Shown here in pieces: positions 46,701 to 57,037 of a stretch of 64,000 bases of DNA. Each line of letters begins with the position of its first letter. Within the stretch, counting starts at the first letter, position 1. Position numbers and translations under genes: made by a program. Below the pieces are notes generated by a model, which had not been told where the DNA came from, ran no database searches, and saw only the letters and a program-made list of their open reading frames with translations. Location of the stretch: NCBI GenBank assembly GCA_036927565.1, contig JAYESD010000007.1, positions 7,461,644 through 7,525,643 of the forward strand. The letters are read 5' to 3'. This DNA is from Tuctoria greenei (Eukaryota; Streptophyta; Magnoliopsida; Poales; Poaceae).

Positions 46701-47230
46701 CGTACAAAGGTTGAAGCTACATTCTTGAGACCAAATGGCATGGCTGTATAACAGTACAATCCATCTACTGTGATGAAAGAGGTATGCTCTTCATCTTCCC
46801 TAGACATTCTGATTTGATGATACCTAGAATATGCGTCAAGGAAACACAGTAATTCACAACCGGAGGTGGAATCCACTATCTGATCTATTCTAGGTAGTGC
46901 GAATGGATCTTTTGGACATGCCTTATTTAGTGTTGTGTAGTCGATACACATCTGAAGCTTCTCGCCGGCCTTGGGCACAACGACTGGGTTTGCCAGCCAT
47001 TTTGGATGGAAGACTTCTCGGATGAATCCAGCTTCGAGCAACTTCTTCACTTCTTGTCGAATGAAGTTATGTCGCCCTACAGATTGCTTCCGAGGCTTCC
47101 GGTGCACAGGCCGGGCGTCAGGGTAGATCTTCAGATTGTGCTCAATCACTTCCCTGGGGATCCTAGGAATTTGTGACGGTTGCCAGGCAAACACGTCGAC
47201 ATTAGCCCGGAGGAAAGCGATGAGCGCGAG
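43777..47230 (-). pseudogene. Outer Tat pol: RT, two RNase H domains, integrase, broken
   Basis: The frame is open from 47194 to 44825 (789 codons), longer than in the inner copy. RT has YVDDIVVK; FLDAYSRYHQIRM replaces FLDADSGYHQIRM, so the motif-A neighbourhood is changed. The first RNase H carries the same Pro/Ser/Gly insert (45880-46165); the second (HWTLYFDGSM) is complete. A frameshift near 44850 precedes the integrase. There the second catalytic Asp is Asn (ITNNGT) and the next codon is a stop. About 90 bp of the integrase tail are deleted near 43815. It cannot act on its own. Confidence 0.87.
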
Positions 47231-47448
47231 TTCCTATTTGTCGTTCAATCCTCCCGATATATGGGTGGTCTGAGCGGCATCAGAACCGATTTGGACGACT
47301 TTGACGGGGATGTTGGTGTCGCCGCTTGGCTGCACACGAGGAGCAGATGTCAAGCCTCGTTGTCGAATGCTCGGGGGTTTTGGAGTTTGCTCCTGCCTGG
47401 AGTCCTCCTCTTGCGCCGTGGTAAGTGCATGGAGTTCTTCCAGAGCAG

Positions 47449-49116
47449 TTACTTCCGATGAGGCTCCGGTCTGGCTGTAGGAGCTACAGCAGCCATGTCC
47501 CGACGCATAGTCTTGATGACGCGGCGGGAGGTGATGTCCCATGATCCACCAAAGATGGTGTTCATGGTCTTCCGACGCTCGTTGTCAGAGACGTCAGAGT
47601 CGTCGTCGATGGAGGTGTAGACGGCCTTCAGGACCTTTTTGGGATCCTGAAAACCTAACTCCTCTTCAGCCGGAGCTTCGTCGACTTTTTGTTTTCCTTC
47701 CCTCTGTCGGAAAGGAGCTTCTCCCCGGCGCTTGTTGTAGCGCTCGGCAAGGTTTTGGACCTCTCGGTAGGCTTCCAAATTGTGGCTGGCCGTTTTGTGA
47801 ATTGGACACCACACTTTGGGTTTGCTACCATCTTCAGAAGATGGTCGAGGTCGCTTCTCAGGGCGTGGCCCCCGGCCACCCGGAGCTGCAGCAGCTGCAA
47901 CATTGGATGCACCGGCCGACGGATTCTTCTTGCCGTTGGTCTTCTTCTTCCTCTTGCCACTCCTGGAGGTAGCGACTTCTTCTTTGGAGGATTTCTTGTG
48001 ATCCTCTGGAGTTGGTTTGGAGTGCATTTCACGGCCCTCCACAGCTCTGGCACATTTGTCGGCCAAATTGAAGAGTTCCGTGACACTGGTGATCTCCTTG
48101 ATCGCCAGTTTCTCCAGCATCTTCTTGTCCCGTACACCCTGTTTGAATGCCATGATGACAGAGGCGCTAGAGATAGAAGGGATAGTGTTTCGTACCTGAG
48201 AGAATCTCTGGATGAATGATCGCAGGGATTCTCCCCCTTTTTGCATAACTGCAAAAAGGTCCAGTTCGATGCCTGGTCGGGTGTATGAACTCCCAAAGTT
48301 GGCGGTGAACTGCCGGCACAACTCCTCCCAACTGTTGATGGAGTTGGGTGGAAGGCTCATAAACCAGGACCTGGCGGTCCAAGTTAAAGCCACTGGGAAA
48401 TAATTGGCCATTACGGCCTCATTTCCTCCAGCTGCCAAGATAGCAGTGGAGTAGATCTGAAGAAATTCAACAGGATTGACGGTCCCGTCGAACTTCTCCG
48501 GCAGGTGAGGCTGGAACTTCTGTGGCCACCTGACCATACGTAGATGCATGGCCAGGGCTGAACAGCCTCCTCCCGCTCCTTCTGGAGCAAGAACGTCTTG
48601 AGCTTCTCGTCTTTCACGAGCACGCTCAATATGAACTCGGTCATCCTGTTGGCGGTATCGGCGATCAAGCTCCGCCCGGAGGTCATGAGTTGAAAGCCTT
48701 GATACCGTGTGGGTGCGTCGTGCCCCGGAGGGCAACGACGTCACCTGCTGTGACGCGGCACGTCTCCTGTTGTTGGAAACGTGTGGACCAAGTCTGCCAG
48801 ACAAGGTCCATCGCTGCGACGGGGCCCATCCTGAAGGAGGAGGACCCTGGTTGCTGATGCGGTCGGCTGCTGCTGCAACCAAATGTTCCACATCGGCCCT
48901 CCCCTGCTCTAATGCATCCCGGGATGCATCCGGAGGTGGTGGGCGTTGAAGAAGAGCATGTGCCGCATGGAGCACGTGTTCTGGGTTGTCATGATTTCCC
49001 GACGCAGTGACTGATGCCGGTGCACCATCACGTTGTCCAGCTTGATTTGCTGGTGGAGGAGGTGGTGGTGGCAGTGTGACTCCTGCTGGCGCTGAGGCCC
49101 CTGCTGGTGGCTGCAT
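47449..49116 (-). pseudogene. Outer Tat gag, start and protease deleted
   Basis: Open from MQPPAGASAPAG (49116) for 555 codons to PTARPEPHRK. Compared with the inner copy, about 27 bp with the gag start codon are gone near 49158; the ATG left there is out of frame. The zinc-knuckle-like motif has lost its last Cys (NLEAYREV instead of SLEDCREV). At about 47450 the sequence jumps past roughly 460 bp that encode the protease, joining at a shared AGT. Gag continues without the two stops seen in the inner copy. Confidence 0.82.
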
Positions 49117-49177
49117 ATTGGAGAGATTGCCCCCAATAGCTTGAACAGCAGGATGACCATTCTTGAAATCTTAGGCG

Positions 49178-49195
49178 CCCCTACCTGGCGCGCCA
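49178..49195 (-). other. Primer binding site of the outer Tat element
   Basis: On the minus strand TGGCGCGCCAGGTAGGGG stands two bases after the 5' LTR end, identical to the inner element. Confidence 0.78.
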
Positions 49196-49197
49196 AC

Positions 49198-50053
49198 TGT
49201 CGGTGGTTTGGATCCAACAGATCTCCCGACACTACTAAAGTGTTAGAGGAGTTTGATGTTCGGTGTGGGCGCACGGAGATTCAAGAAGGTGAATTGTAAA
49301 TAGCACTGGAGACACGGAGATTTACGTGGTTCGGGCCGCCTGAGCGTAATACCCTACTCCACGGGTGTGTTGGTGTTGTATTAGCTGTATGAGCTTGTGT
49401 CGAGCGTCTATGGAACGTGTGTGGTGTGTGTCTGAACGTGCAGAGTCCGTCGTTGGCCTGTCCTTTTATAGTACAAGGGCAGGCCGTTACAAGTTAGCCT
49501 GGCCCGACATGTGGCCCCGATGGTTACTAGTATTGATACTCATTCAACACGTTTAATTGCTCTTAATGACCAGGTAATGGGCTTTGACAGCACCGTTACT
49601 GGTAATTAAGGTCGTCTGATCGTGTGTCATTAATATAGTATTAATGACACTTAATCGGGTCTTGAAGCCCTTGATTCCCCTTTGAAGATCTGGAGCCATT
49701 GTGGAGTCTTCCGGAGGTTAAAGGCTGAAGATCCGACGGTTGGACATGTGGCAGCTCAGGAGCATACTGTGGGAAACAGAAAGCTCCGGAGCTACCTGAC
49801 ACGTGTCAGTTCCGTCCCTCGGTCTGGGGTTAGGTCCGGGGGTGCCATTTCGGTACACAACCCGGAGCTTCCCCCTTGTGGGTGGTAGCTCCGGTTTGAC
49901 AGTACACGTGGCGACCCTGGGACTAACCATGTTGGAGAAACGGGTCCGGTTATGCCTGACATGTGGGCCTCCGAAGGTCTTCAAATCGAATAGATGACTT
50001 TCCCTTGAGATATTTGTAATCTCAAGGGGTGTACGTTTCCCAGGGTACCGACA
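49198..50053 (-). repeat. 5' LTR of the outer Tat element
   Basis: 856 bp, TGTCGGTGG...TACCGACA on the plus strand. It pairs with 28865-29725 in sequence detail and flanking duplication. On the minus strand it has the TATA box (ACTATAAAAGGA) and the palindromes seen in the inner LTR. Confidence 0.92.
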
Positions 50054-50904
50054 CAGACGAGTATTTTCAGCATTCCAATCAATTTTCACCATCTAGAACC
50101 AAGCAAAATCATGCAAGTTACAGTAACAAGCAACTCATTGAATTCGTACCTTCAATAATCATCCATCAATTCTAATCTGTGTGGCCTAAAAAACAGTAAT
50201 GCTGGGCAGATCAATTCGTACCGTGATAATTAGAAGAACCGGCCTTGCTGTAATTAGCAACGAAGATCAAAAATCGAAATATGTGCAGCACGTAGATGGT
50301 AACAGATTGATTGACTGTGGTTATGCTATAATTAGCAACGAATATTAATGAATCAATGTGACCGAAGATCATCAAAGCAATGAGAAGGAAACAACAACAA
50401 GATTAGTACCGTGGGTGGCGGCGCGCCCTAGGGTTGTGCCGATTTCTGCGCCCGCCAGACCGGCGGCCTTACAATCCCGTCGCGATCACGCGCGACCAGG
50501 CCAGCGCGACCGGCGGCCCTCCAGTCCGTCGTCCCCCGACGGCCCCGCTCGCCCCCGCTCGGCCCCGGCTCGCCCCCCGCTCAGCCCCGCTTGCCCCTGC
50601 TCGCCCCCGCTCTCGCCGACTTGTCCGACGTTGCGCCTCCCTCTGTTGAACGACGGACGAAAGAAAGAAAAAATGATTTGTATATTGAAACCAGTGGCAT
50701 TGCGGGTAATATCTCTAGAACTCCATGTCTACGTCTTTTTTGGTCTGTTGTGGAGTAGGGAAAGGGGTACTCCGAAAAAATGAACTAGGACTCCAAAAAA
50801 TCGGTAGAGTTGGACCCCCCTTGGAGTTTTGGAGTTAGGGTGTTTGCCAACATTTTTTCTGCTCTTCTATGGAGTTTGGCTCTGGAGCCATGCCAAACAC
50901 GCCC
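50054..50904 (-). other. Harbinger 5' end with first codons of the Myb-like gene
   Basis: The short coding piece 50092-50054 (ATG at 50092) is separated from the rest of the gene by the Tat nest. Upstream on the minus strand are an AT-rich stretch (probable intron, ending TCTAG before the ATG), a GC-rich segment (50400-50640) suited to the promoter or first exon, and the terminal inverted repeat. Confidence 0.65.
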
Positions 50905-50907
50905 TTA

Positions 50908-51058
50908 CCTGTGACGAAGCTCTAGAGCTGCTCGGAACGTTCCCCAGCAGCTGAGAGCGTCTGCTCCCAGTCGATGAGGCACCAGCGAAAGCGTCCTCAG
51001 GTCTAGAGGGGTAGAACCCCCTCGTCGGCGGCACCTTCTTGCCCTTCTCTGACGCCAT
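50908..51058 (-). pseudogene. CACTA second gene, first exon
   Basis: Opens with ATG at 51058 (MASEKGKKVPPTRGF), a basic Ser/Arg-rich segment, and ends at a splice donor (CACAG then GTAA). The last three bases of that GTAA are the TAA duplicated by the Harbinger insertion, so the donor survives next to the transposon end. The gene resumes at 24185, where the intron end (GTTGTAG, near 24111) is intact. It starts 90 bp after the TNP2 stop. Confidence 0.72.
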
Positions 51059-51148
51059 CCCGTTTTAATTAGATAATCAGTAAATATGCAAATAAAATAT
51101 ACAAAATTCATGTTACAATCTTCAAGAAAACATTACTTGTAATCACCT

Positions 51149-52384
51149 TCAAAATTCATCAACATCATTATCATGTGCGTGTGCCCTACTCCTTAAACCA
51201 GCCCAACGATCTTCCATCATGGCCTGTTCTAATTTCCGTTTTCGCATATCATTTGCCTCTACATCTTCAACGTCTTCAACATCTCCAACTAATTGATCGA
51301 GTCTTGCACCAAGCTCGATGATAAAAGTGTCTGGCAACTCTTCTTCTTGGTACACTTCTTCAACGTCTTCGCTATCATGGTAACCATCATCCCCAGGAGT
51401 ATATACCCGCTCACGAGGATTCACCTTATATACCACCCACCAAGCACTGAGCTTCGTGCATGGATAAGCTAGATAATACACTTGTTCCACTTGATGTGCA
51501 AGAACAAATGTATCGTAACCTCGTAGTCAGTCCTTATGTTTCACTTCCACCATTACAAATTGGTTTTCTCGAGTTCCATGAGTGCGATCAAACCAGTCAC
51601 AGTCAAAGAAGACAACTCGAAGGGTCTTATTTCCGGTAAAAGTAAATTCAAGGATTTTGTTAATGATCCCATAATAATCGGTTAAATTCCCTTGAGTGTC
51701 CATTGCTCTCGTCACAACACCGGAATTTGATGTTGTCGCGAGAGGACGAAGAGCTTCAAAATGAGTTGTACGGAATCGAAAGCCATTTACGTCATATCGA
51801 CCATAGCTTCTAACATTCACCAATCCATAAGATAGCTGCCGCAAATCTTCATAGACATTGTGAGTCCGACACTGTCATAAATGATCGTAAGTTAAAATAA
51901 TACTTCTTTAATAATAGTAACTTATAATACATAGAAGGTGAGACAATATTACATAATCTCGAAACCAGGATAGGAAACTCTGCCCCCCATTTATTCCTTC
52001 TTTTCGCATCCCTTCTACTTGTTTGACCGTAGGTTGATGCCTATGTGGCCAACATTGTCCGTGGAACTCGCTGAACATGAAAAAACATCTTTTAGAATAC
52101 ATGTATAGTAAAATATGTCGATTAGCATAAATGTAGGACAAACACTTACTCAAAGTATTCCTGCATGTCTTCTATATTTGCGTACATGTAGAGTAAAGCA
52201 ACACTCCTTTCATGTTCGGATAGCACGCATGTCGTGTAGCTACCAACGATAGTGCCTCTCGTTTGAAAAATGGAAAGGTCGCTTACAAGGGGTGTTTCGT
52301 CCACATTGTACCGCATCGCTGAAGTATTGATATTGTTTTCTTCCGCAAAGTAGACACTTGAAAAGTATCATACTTCCTTAAGAG
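51149..52384 (-). pseudogene. CACTA transposase (TNP2 type), C-terminal part
   Basis: Continues the frame from 62232 across C2. After the junction: an in-frame TGA near 52366, then RYNVDETPLVSDLSIFQTRGT (end of the DUF4218-type region), an exon with EFHGQCWPHRHQPTV, an exon with NVRSYGRYDVNGFRF, DYYGIINKILEF and VVFFDCDWFDRTHG (the DUF4216 block), and a last exon with VYYLAYPCTKLSAWW and VNPRERVYTP ending in acidic sequence at 51149. This order is that of CACTA transposases from plants. Introns between exons were inferred from frame breaks and splice-like words. Confidence 0.82.
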
Positions 52385-52389
52385 CATAT

Positions 52390-53802
52390 TGAAAGCATCT
52401 AGGCCCCCATGATGTATGGTTTTGGTGATTACTGACAACCATTGGATTTTACTAATGAATTTGTGGATGCAAGGTCTCCCAATCAAATGAAATATATGAA
52501 TATGAATATCAATTACTGATCATTGGAGACACCTAAACAATCACTTTATGAGATCAATGAATGTTATGAAGACTAGAAGTAAAAGCTCATATGTCAAAGT
52601 CATTCAACCATAATTGACAACACTCAATGCTTGACATTCATCAGAAGAATATTTACAACAAGTATCTAAGAGGTCAATCAAGAAAATTCCAAAAGAATCA
52701 CTTAGATCAACTCGAAGCAAACAAAATCAACTACCGGATCAACCGATGTTTCCAGAGAACAACACATCGGTCGAGTTGATTCAGCAGAAGAAGAAGACCT
52801 CAAAACAAAGTACTCACCAGATCATCCGATGTTAAGGGCAGTGTTACATCGGTCCATCAGTACAGTATGCAATACCCTTGGACCAAGTGTAGCACCGGAT
52901 CAACCGATGTACATAATTATACACATCGGTCAATCACTCCAGTAAGCATCAAGGTTGAACCAATTCTGGAGGAAGTGCCACCGGATCATCCGATGAGAAG
53001 ACAAGAGTAACATCGGTCTAACAACGGTCATATCTGACACAATGAGATCAGCTAATTTGGATTGGACCGATGATAACTGAAAGGGAGACATCGGATCATC
53101 CGGTGTTCGCAGAGCAGTGATGTCAGCCTACTTTTCCAACGGCTATTTCGTGGAGGCTGGCTATTTATACCCCTTCAACCTGTCAAATCGACAAGTCTTG
53201 ACTACCAGACATACTCTACACATCCTCAAGCATTCAAGACATAGAGCTACCACTTCCATATCATTTTCACCACTTGTACACCAAGAGATAGGCTAGAACT
53301 AGCTAGAGATAGTGCTTGTGTGCCTCCATTCTTGGTGAGTGGAATCTCTAGTGTAGTGAGAGTTGTAAGGGAGTGTCCCTTGGTGTTTGTAACTGAGAGT
53401 GACTACCGGAGCTTGCCAAGAGGATTGTGGAAGCCCGGAAGATCCAAGTTGTGCAAGGCTTGAGCTCCACCTTGCCGAGGTTGGCGAACGGAGAAGAATA
53501 GTGAAGATCCCTAGTCTCGGTAACTTGGGTGTGGCTATACCCTTTGGTGGGTGCCACAACGTTGATGTAGGAAGGTCTTGATGATCTTGCCGAACCACGG
53601 GATAAATCCTCGTGTCTCCTCGGGAGTTTGCATTCTCCTCCTCTCCCTTACACTTATGCATTTTATATACTGCGAAGTTGCCATTTACTTGAATGCATAG
53701 GTTGTTTGCGTAGGGAATTGGGCTCTTAGTAATTAAGTTTTATTGCTTTGATTTCTGAAAAGAAGCCCAATTCACCCCCCTCTTGGGCATTCGATCCTTA
53801 CA
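52390..53802 (+). repeat. 5' LTR of C2
   Basis: 1413 bp, TGAAAGCATCTAGG to GATCCTTACA. U3 holds five units pairing a CCGGATCA(A/T)CCGATG-type word with an ACATCGGTC-type word 15-30 bp away (52734-53104). A TATA-like TATTTATA lies at 53162-53169. The C-rich run before the end matches C1 and C3. Confidence 0.92.
52734..53104. repeat. Dyad array in C2 U3 (CGGATCATCCG type)
   Basis: Five units about 70-100 bp apart, each with an imperfect dyad such as ACCGGATCATCCGATG and a half-site ACATCGGTC or its complement. The last one (CATCGGATCATCCGGTG) ends about 60 bp before the TATA box. The same array is in the 3' LTR (61158-61530) and in the fragment 7003-7709. Confidence 0.88.
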
Positions 53803-53804
53803 AT

Positions 53805-53816
53805 TGGTATCAGAGC
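53805..53816 (+). other. Primer binding site of C2
   Basis: TGGTATCAGAGC, two bases after the 5' LTR, complementary to the 3' end of initiator-methionine tRNA. Confidence 0.9.
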
Positions 53817-53862
53817 AAGGTTGCTCATAGGATCATTCTAGCTTCACCGCTAGAGAGCTAAA

Positions 53863-55989
53863 ATGGCCAAGGTTGGGTGTTAGGTTCCTATCTTCGAGGG
53901 CAAGAACTTTGCCTATTGGAAAGCACGCATGCGCGCTTATCTAGAGGCTATTGCTCCCGAAGTATGGGAAGCGACCCACGCGGGGTTTGGTGAACACAAT
54001 TATATTGGTGATCAAATTAAATGGGATGCTAAAGCTAGGAATGCAATTTATGAATGTATTAGTCAAGATGTGTTTGCTAGGATTGCTAGCAAAGAAAAGG
54101 CATGTGAAATTTGGGCTTGCTTGATAGAAATACATGAGGGTTCGTCTCGTGTCAAATAACTCAAATATCACATGCTTAAAGCCAAATATGATGAATTTAA
54201 GATGCTATCTCATGAAAATGTCAATGAGATGTTCTCTCGCTTGAATGTACTTATTGAAGAAATTAATTCTCTTGACATTGCTTCTCTTGGCAAGGGACTC
54301 ATCAACTGCAAGATACTCATGCTCCTTCTCAAGCCAAAGTACAACATCATCAACTCCATGCTTCAAAAAGAGTCTCTTGACCACATTAAAGTTTCGAAGC
54401 TCATTGGAGAAATTCACGCTCATGAGATGAGTGTACTTGGGGTGATGGAGCAATCATCTTCAAAAGCAATTGCCCTAAAGGCCTCCACCAAGAAAACAAG
54501 CCTCAAGAAGAAGAAGGTGGTTGAGCCTAGCTCAAGTGAAGAAGAGCAAGCATCAAGTGAAGATGACGATGATGAGCTTGCATTGATGATGAGAAAGTTC
54601 TCACGCTTGAACTCCAAGATTACTAAGAAGGGATACACATTTGATCTCAAGAAGAAAGCGTTTCTACCAAGGAGAGATGATCACAAGACTTGCTACAATT
54701 GTGGTGATCAAGGCCGCATCTCTTATGATTGTCCAAAACCGGACAAAAGAAGAGAGGATCACAAGAGCAAGCGTTGCAAGCTTGAAGATAGTGAAGATGA
54801 TGAAGAAGAGGCCAAACCCAAGCCAAGATCCTTTGGGAAGAGGAAACATGACAAGGGCAAGAAGGCAAAACTCTTCCCAAAGAAGAGAAATGGCCCACAA
54901 AAGGTGTTCATGTGTGAGGCAAATGAATGGGTCACCGACGAAGAAACAAGTGATGAAGAGAGTGAAGCGGAAGAAGAAAGTTTGGCCGGCCTCGCCATTG
55001 CCAACAATGATGACTCACCTCTTCAGCCACCGCCCATGTGCCTCATGGCAAAAGGTAACACCAAGGTATGTGACGAATCTAGCGATGATGAGCTTTCCCC
55101 CGATGATTTAACTTCTTTAATAAATGAATATCATACTATCATTAAGAGGGAAAAGAGTAAGGTTAAAGTCCTTGAAGAGACTCGTGCTAGGCTTGAGAGT
55201 GCTAACCTCGATTTGCTTGACAAGTATGAAAGCATAATTAAAGAGCATGACACGCTCAAATCCCATGTCAAGAAAATTGAGAAGGATAAGGCTAAAATCA
55301 AGCTAGAACATCATGAGCTTAACTTAGCACACCAAACAATCTTGGGAGAGCACAACAAGTTAATACAAGAACATCAAACACTTAACCTTGCTAATGAAGT
55401 GCCTGATCAAGAGTTGAAAAATATAAAGAAACAAACTCTTAATGATAAGATATTCATTACTTCTCATGCCACTAATGCTTTGCACAAGTCTTTGCCTTTG
55501 AAAGAAAATGCTAGGGAGAAGGACTTGTTGGAAGAAATTGAGAGTCTCCGCACTAGTGTGGCTAGACTTTCAAAAGGGGAAGTCAAACACAAGGAAATCC
55601 TCTTCCAACAAGCAAAGGCCTTCAACAAGAGAGGACATGGATCCTTCCCGATGCCTAACAAAGGAAAGGTGCCCTCACCGGATCTTAGAACAAGCTTCAT
55701 CAAGGAAGTTGGTTCTTAGTGCCAACATAGTGAGGTCACCGGTCACAATACAAGGGAGTGTCCTCTTCCTAACCGACCTTATCCAAAATTGCCTACTAAC
55801 TACAAGTCTACTTTCAATGATCATTATTATCTCTTAAGTAAAGTAGATGGCAAGGTGAAGGCAAGGTTCATCGGCAAGGACATAAAGGGCATGAAGGGGA
55901 AGCTCCCCAAGCAACTTTGGGTCCCAATGACACTTGTATCACACATACAAGGACCTAAGTTGGCTTGGGTGCCAAAAATCAAAAATTGA
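53863..55989 (+). pseudogene. C2 gag, broken by stops
   Basis: ATG at 53863 is followed after six codons by a TAG; the same frame continues FEGKNFAYWKARMRAYLEA, has a TAA at 54157-54159, then YMLKAKYDEF-like sequence (HMLKAKYDEFKML) to a TAG at 55717-55719 and on to 55989. This is the copia UBN2-type gag. The first zinc knuckle CYNCGDQGRISYDC has Arg in place of its His. A Lys/Glu coiled coil (54950-55600) and a second Cys/His block (VTGHNTRECP) follow. Three stops and the knuckle change show long decay. Confidence 0.85.
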
Positions 55990-56019
55990 ATTCATGTGTG
56001 TAGGTGAACTACAAAGCAG

Positions 56020-57037
56020 GTGGAAATCATTGGGTACTCAATGGCGGGTACACTCAACACATGACCGGCAATGATGGTATGTTCACCTCCATAGAGGACC
56101 CCCGACAATCATGAACAAGTCACCTTTGGTGATAATACTAAGGGGAAGGTAATCCGGTTGGGTATGATTGTATTTTTCATGATTTATTTATTTCAAATAT
56201 GTTGCATGTTTTCAATTTGCTTTCTATTGCACAAATTTTGTGATTTTGGGCTAACGTGCACCTTTACCAAGAATGATGCTATAGTGACAAGCCTAAAGTT
56301 GAGGAGAGCCATGATCAAGGGGGAGCTTCAAGTTCCAACATCTACACATCAACGACTAATTATTCATTTGTCAAATTTATGTCGGTGATATCATTTTTGA
56401 TTCAACTAACAAAGCTCTTAGCCATGAGTTTGGCAAAGTGATTTCTAGGGAATTCGAGATGTCAATAATTGGAGAGCTCAACTTCTTCCTTAGATGCCAA
56501 ATCAAGAAACTTCAAGAGGGGACCTTCGTCTATCAAGAGAAGTATACCAAGGACCTCTTGAAGAAATTTGAGATGGGAGATTGTAGCTCAAGAAGCACTC
56601 CAATGGCAACAAATTGTCATCTCAACGCGGATAAGGACGGTAAACCTATTGATAAATCCAACTACCGTTCTAAGATTGGTTAATTGCTTTATCTTACCGC
56701 ATCTAGGCCCAATATCATGTTTAGTGTATGCTTGTATGCTCGCTTTATGAAGCAAACTATTTTGGACTTTGGTGTTAAACTTAGTTGTGTGCCTCTCCTT
56801 TGTGACAATGAAAGTGCGGTTAAGATAGCTAAAAACCCCGTTCAACACTCCAGCACTAAGCACATTGATATTCGCCATCATTTCTTGAGGGATCATGAAG
56901 CTAAGGGGGACATCTCATTGCGAGGTATTAGGTCCGAAGAACAATTGGCAGATATCTTCACTAAACCACTTGATGAGAAAACTTTTTCTAGGCTAAGAAC
57001 TGAGTTAAATGTGCTAGATGCAACGAACGTCATGTAA
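56020..57037 (+). pseudogene. C2 pol remnant with integrase and half of RT deleted
   Basis: The protease site is present but altered (HWVLNGGYTQHMTG, where copia elements have Asp-Ser-Gly). After about 250 bp of decayed sequence, integrase catalytic core and the RT fingers are missing; reading resumes at the RT active site as QIYVGDIIFDSTNK, where YVDD has become YVGD. The RT tail (EFEMSIIGELNFFL), a stop near 56681, then a second deletion removing most of RNase H (CLYARF joined to MKQTILDFGV) and the last blocks CDNESAVKIAKNPV and HIDIRHHFLRD follow. The product cannot reverse-transcribe or integrate. Confidence 0.85.

Larger units (their letters stand above)
28865..50053 (-). mobile_element. 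Outer Tat-lineage Ty3/gypsy element with an inner Tat element
   Basis: Both LTRs are present (28865-29725 and 49198-50053), flanked by CACAC (28860-28864) and CAGAC (50054-50058), a 5-bp duplication with one later change. Gag-pol is on the minus strand. An extra gene lies antisense to pol near the 3' LTR, as in Tat-lineage elements such as RIRE2 and Grande. The element has lost its gag start, protease, part of the integrase tail and about 2.3 kb of the antisense gene. An inner element of the same family, in the opposite direction, splits the antisense gene at 30679. Confidence 0.88.
24189..50904 (-). mobile_element. PIF/Harbinger DNA transposon carrying a nested solo LTR and Tat elements
   Basis: The left end AAGCGTGTTTGGCATGGCTC and the complement of the right end, GGGCGTGTTTGGCATGGCTC, match at 18 of 20 positions. 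TTA flanks both ends (24186-24188, 50905-50907), the usual Harbinger duplication. Two minus-strand genes are inside: a Myb/trihelix-like protein and a DDE transposase. Without later insertions (1475 bp solo LTR; about 21.2 kb Tat nest) the element is close to 4 kb, normal for an autonomous member. Most of the 26.7 kb is therefore younger DNA. Confidence 0.9.

Noticed and set aside
53299..53661. Minus-strand open frames repeated at 61723-62085
   Set aside because: They lie in the R/U5 part of the two C2 LTRs, so their repetition reflects LTR identity, not a gene family.
53805..53816. tRNA gene fragment
   Set aside because: Only the 12-base complement of a tRNA 3' end, placed as a retrotransposon primer site.
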